Assembly (NCBI GenBank): GCA_964639535.1
Contig: CAZXDV010000128.1
Location: 1-8,389 of the forward strand
Reading direction: 5' to 3'
DNA from: WLWS01 sp964639535
GTDB lineage: Bacteria > Pseudomonadota > Gammaproteobacteria > Eutrophobiales > Eutrophobiaceae
Length of the DNA stretch: 8,389 nucleotides
The translations under genes and the position numbers were made by a program. The notes beneath the pieces were generated by a model that saw only the letters and a program-made list of their open reading frames with translations, had not been told where the DNA came from and searched no databases. How positions within the stretch are numbered: position 1 is the stretch's first letter; each line of letters starts with the position of its first letter. This document shows, piece by piece, positions 6,721 to 8,389 of the stretch.

Positions 6721-7772
6721 GATTCCAGCATTTCCCAGTCAAGCGGGGTGCCGGCATCAAAATCATGCTTGAACACCCGCCCCTTTACTTCATGCCAGTG
6801 CTTCGGCGGCATTCCCCAGCCCGGACGAATGCTGCGCACGTTAGATTCATCCAGTGTCTCCCCCGCTATCACGTCACGCACTATATATAATGAACGACGA
6901 AAAATACGACTGTCTGCTACGCCGGGACTTTCTCCGTCAACTTTACCGAGGGCAGTAAATACTTCCCTGCAATCGTGACACAGTGTGCGAAACTCATTGG
7001 GTTCGAGGGAAAAAGGCGCATCGGGTCCGCCCTCGGCACGGTCCAGCGTCAGGTGTTTTTCTATCATCGACGCACCCAGTGCCACCGCACCCGTCGCCAC
7101 TACCGTTCCCGGCGTGTGATCAGAGAGCCCTATGGGACAGTCAAATCTATCCGCGAGGGCAGGGATTTTCTGCAAGTGGCTTTGCTCGATCGGTGTGGGG
7201 TAGGCGCTGACACAGTGCATCAACACCAGTTGCTCACAACCTTTGGCGCGCGCCGCGCTGACCGCATCCATGATTTCCCTGCTATTGGAAATTCCCGTGG
7301 ACATGATGACTGGTTTCCCCGTCATGGCGACCCGTTCAACCAGGGGAATATCTACCAGCTCAAATGAGGCTATCTTGTAGGCAGGGCAATCCAGGTCTTC
7401 AAGGAAATCCACCGCACTGGCATCAAAGGGTGAGCTGAACACGGTCAGTCCAAGGCTACGACCGTGTTCAAATAATTCTTCGTGCCACTCCCAGGGTGTG
7501 AATGCTTCCCGGTAGAGTTCGTGCAAGGTTCGCCCGGACCATGGCCCCGTCTTGATAAGAAAACCATCCTTGCGGGAGTTCAGCGTTAGCGTGTCTGCGG
7601 TGTAGGTTTGCAGCTTGATGGCATCGGCACCCGCATCGGCGGCGGCCTGGATAATATCAAGGGCGCGTTGCCTGTCGCCGAGATGATTTGCAGACAGTTC
7701 CGCCACCATGAATGGCGCGTGCGCAGGAGAGATGCTGGCATCCCCTATGGTAACAGGAGCCTCAACAGTCAT
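6717..7772 (-). CDS. pseI: Pseudaminic acid synthase (NeuB family)
   Basis: This 351-residue cytoplasmic enzyme condenses phosphoenolpyruvate with a six-carbon diacetamido sugar to give a nine-carbon nonulosonic acid. The NeuB TIM barrel spans about residues 15-280 and a C-terminal SAF (antifreeze-like) domain about 290-350. Visible motifs are AELSANH (24-30), KLQTYT (53-58), SSPFD (113-117), YKIASFE (132-138), CVSAYP (187-192), GLSDHT (215-220) and IEKH (237-240). H219 and H240 correspond to the metal-binding histidines of NeuB. ELSANH together with LDRAEGGPDAPFSLEP is the pattern I associate with PseI rather than with sialic or legionaminic acid synthases. The SAF domain has RRSLY, then SIRPGWGMPP. 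The start ATG 7772 has GAGGAG 8 bases upstream and overlaps the previous stop by 4 bases. It is the pathway anchor of the operon. Legionaminate specificity is the main alternative. Confidence 0.92.
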   Translation of the reverse strand: MTVEAPVTIGDASISPAHAPFMVAELSANHLGDRQRALDIIQAAADAGADAIKLQTYTADTLTLNSRKDGFLIKTGPWSGRTLHELYREAFTPWEWHEELFEHGRSLGLTVFSSPFDASAVDFLEDLDCPAYKIASFELVDIPLVERVAMTGKPVIMSTGISNSREIMDAVSAARAKGCEQLVLMHCVSAYPTPIEQSHLQKIPALADRFDCPIGLSDHTPGTVVATGAVALGASMIEKHLTLDRAEGGPDAPFSLEPNEFRTLCHDCREVFTALGKVDGESPGVADSRIFRRSLYIVRDVIAGETLDESNVRSIRPGWGMPPKHWHEVKGRVFKHDFDAGTPLDWEMLES

Positions 7773-8389
7773 GTCCCGGGCTCCTCTTCATCACCGATCT
7801 TGTCTATTCGCAAGCGATATCGATGTCCCCGGTATTCAAACCAAGCCGGGTACAACTGGTTATCCACCACGCGCAGTAAATTAAACTGCTCAGCAAGAGT
7901 TGAAGAGGTTTGCAACTGGCTATCTTTCGCGTTGCGCCTGGCATAATAGCTGGCGTCTCCCTGCTGCTCCTCACCTTGAGGGACATCGGCTTCACCAAGA
8001 TAACGAAGACAAAGATCAAGTGTCATGCGACCAAGTCGCTGGCGCATTTCATCGATCAACTCGTGGCCTTCCAGGGATAAAGTCTCGCGATAAACTACCG
8101 CGCCAGTATCCACTTTCGCACCGGCCTCCAGCAGGCATACGGGGATGTCATCCAGTCCCTCGAGGATTTGCCACGTTAGCGGCGACATACCACGTCCCCT
8201 TGGCAAATCACTGGCATGAACGAGCAGGTTTTTCCTGCTCAGGGCCAGCTGCTGTCCGGAAACGATACTGTGGCAGGAGAGAAAAAAACTCACATCCTGT
8301 TGAGTGAGCTGGCCGATATCACGACACAGTTCAGAGTTATCTCCATTGCTTTGAATTTCAAGCAACAGCTGTGTGCACAAGGGCAACAT
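7769..8389 (-). CDS. Formyltransferase-like protein of nonulosonate clusters (5'-truncated)
   Basis: The 206 visible residues belong to the formyl transferase superfamily, which moves a formyl group from N10-formyltetrahydrofolate to an amine. The core is NLLVHASDLPRGRGMSPLTW (54-73) followed by VDTGAVVY (93-100); His58 and Asp94 correspond to the catalytic His and Asp of methionyl-tRNA formyltransferase. The Asn normally two residues before the His is here four before it (N54), with Leu at the usual position. The C-terminal part (SYYARRNAKDSQL, then EQFNLLRVVDNQLYPAWF) is typical of sugar-cluster members, not of Fmt. A 7-N-formyl pseudaminic acid is known on Pseudomonas aeruginosa 1244 pilin, so N-formylation of a pseudaminate precursor is a sensible role. 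An ATG lies exactly at the window edge, but family members usually begin about 15 residues earlier, so the start is probably outside. It overlaps pseI by 4 bases. Confidence 0.8.
   Translation of the reverse strand: MLPLCTQLLLEIQSNGDNSELCRDIGQLTQQDVSFFLSCHSIVSGQQLALSRKNLLVHASDLPRGRGMSPLTWQILEGLDDIPVCLLEAGAKVDTGAVVYRETLSLEGHELIDEMRQRLGRMTLDLCLRYLGEADVPQGEEQQGDASYYARRNAKDSQLQTSSTLAEQFNLLRVVDNQLYPAWFEYRGHRYRLRIDKIGDEEEPGT
7781..7786 (-). promoter_or_regulatory. Ribosome binding site of pseI
   Basis: On the minus strand GAGGAG lies 8 bases before ATG 7772, within the end of the formyltransferase gene. It is the strongest Shine-Dalgarno match in the operon and suggests that the synthase is efficiently translated despite the overlap. 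Confidence 0.65.

Noticed and set aside
6975..7367. Plus-strand open frame of 130 codons opposite pseI
   Set aside because: It is rich in Arg, His and Gly, as expected from the reverse complement of a conserved gene, and has no recognisable motif.
6717..7772. Sialic acid (NeuB) or legionaminic acid synthase
   Set aside because: The ELSANH motif and the LDRAEGGPDAPFSLEP stretch fit pseudaminic acid synthases better. The alternative is kept only as residual uncertainty.
7900..8307. Plus-strand open frame of 135 codons opposite the formyltransferase gene
   Set aside because: The opposite strand encodes a continuous, family-typical protein through the same bases.

Overview
The window suggests a Gram-negative proteobacterium, most likely a gammaproteobacterium. 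The reasons are a LuxR-type regulator, a pseudaminate-type sugar cluster, tightly packed genes with 4-base overlaps, Shine-Dalgarno starts and a base composition near 50% G+C judged by eye. The species cannot be named from this sequence, and no mobile element, tRNA, rRNA or CRISPR array is visible.

Left part (about 1-2030). Two plus-strand genes overlap by 4 bases: the 3' part of a nitrilase-superfamily amidase/hydrolase and a small carboxymuconolactone decarboxylase (AhpD-fold) protein. A short hairpin followed by four T ends this unit. Facing it on the minus strand is a LuxR/GAF-like transcription factor with its own candidate promoter. This looks like a small catabolic or detoxifying unit with a neighbouring sensor-regulator, but its substrate cannot be read from the sequence.

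Right part (about 2028-8389). Six minus-strand genes form one apparent operon, read from right to left: a formyltransferase-like protein (cut by the window edge), a pseudaminic acid synthase-type NeuB protein (PseI), an N-acetyl sugar amidotransferase (PseA/WbpG type), a SAM-dependent methyltransferase, a UDP-galactopyranose-mutase-like FAD oxidoreductase, and a GT-B-like transferase with an N-terminal hydrophobic segment. The first three are joined by 4-base ATGA overlaps and the rest by gaps of at most about 40 bases.

Together the right-hand genes describe the building and decoration of a nine-carbon acidic sugar (nonulosonic acid) for a surface glycan such as an O-antigen, capsule, flagellin or pilin glycan. 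The condensation enzyme is clear. Around it sit enzymes able to add N-formyl, N-acetimidoyl (amidino) and methyl groups, plus a flavoenzyme and a transferase of unknown specificity. The earlier sugar-nucleotide steps (PseB, PseC, PseH, PseG) and the CMP-activating enzyme (PseF) are not in this window and would be expected to its right. The combination of formyl, amidino and methyl tailoring plus a flavoenzyme is the most interesting feature, because it predicts an unusual pseudaminic acid derivative.
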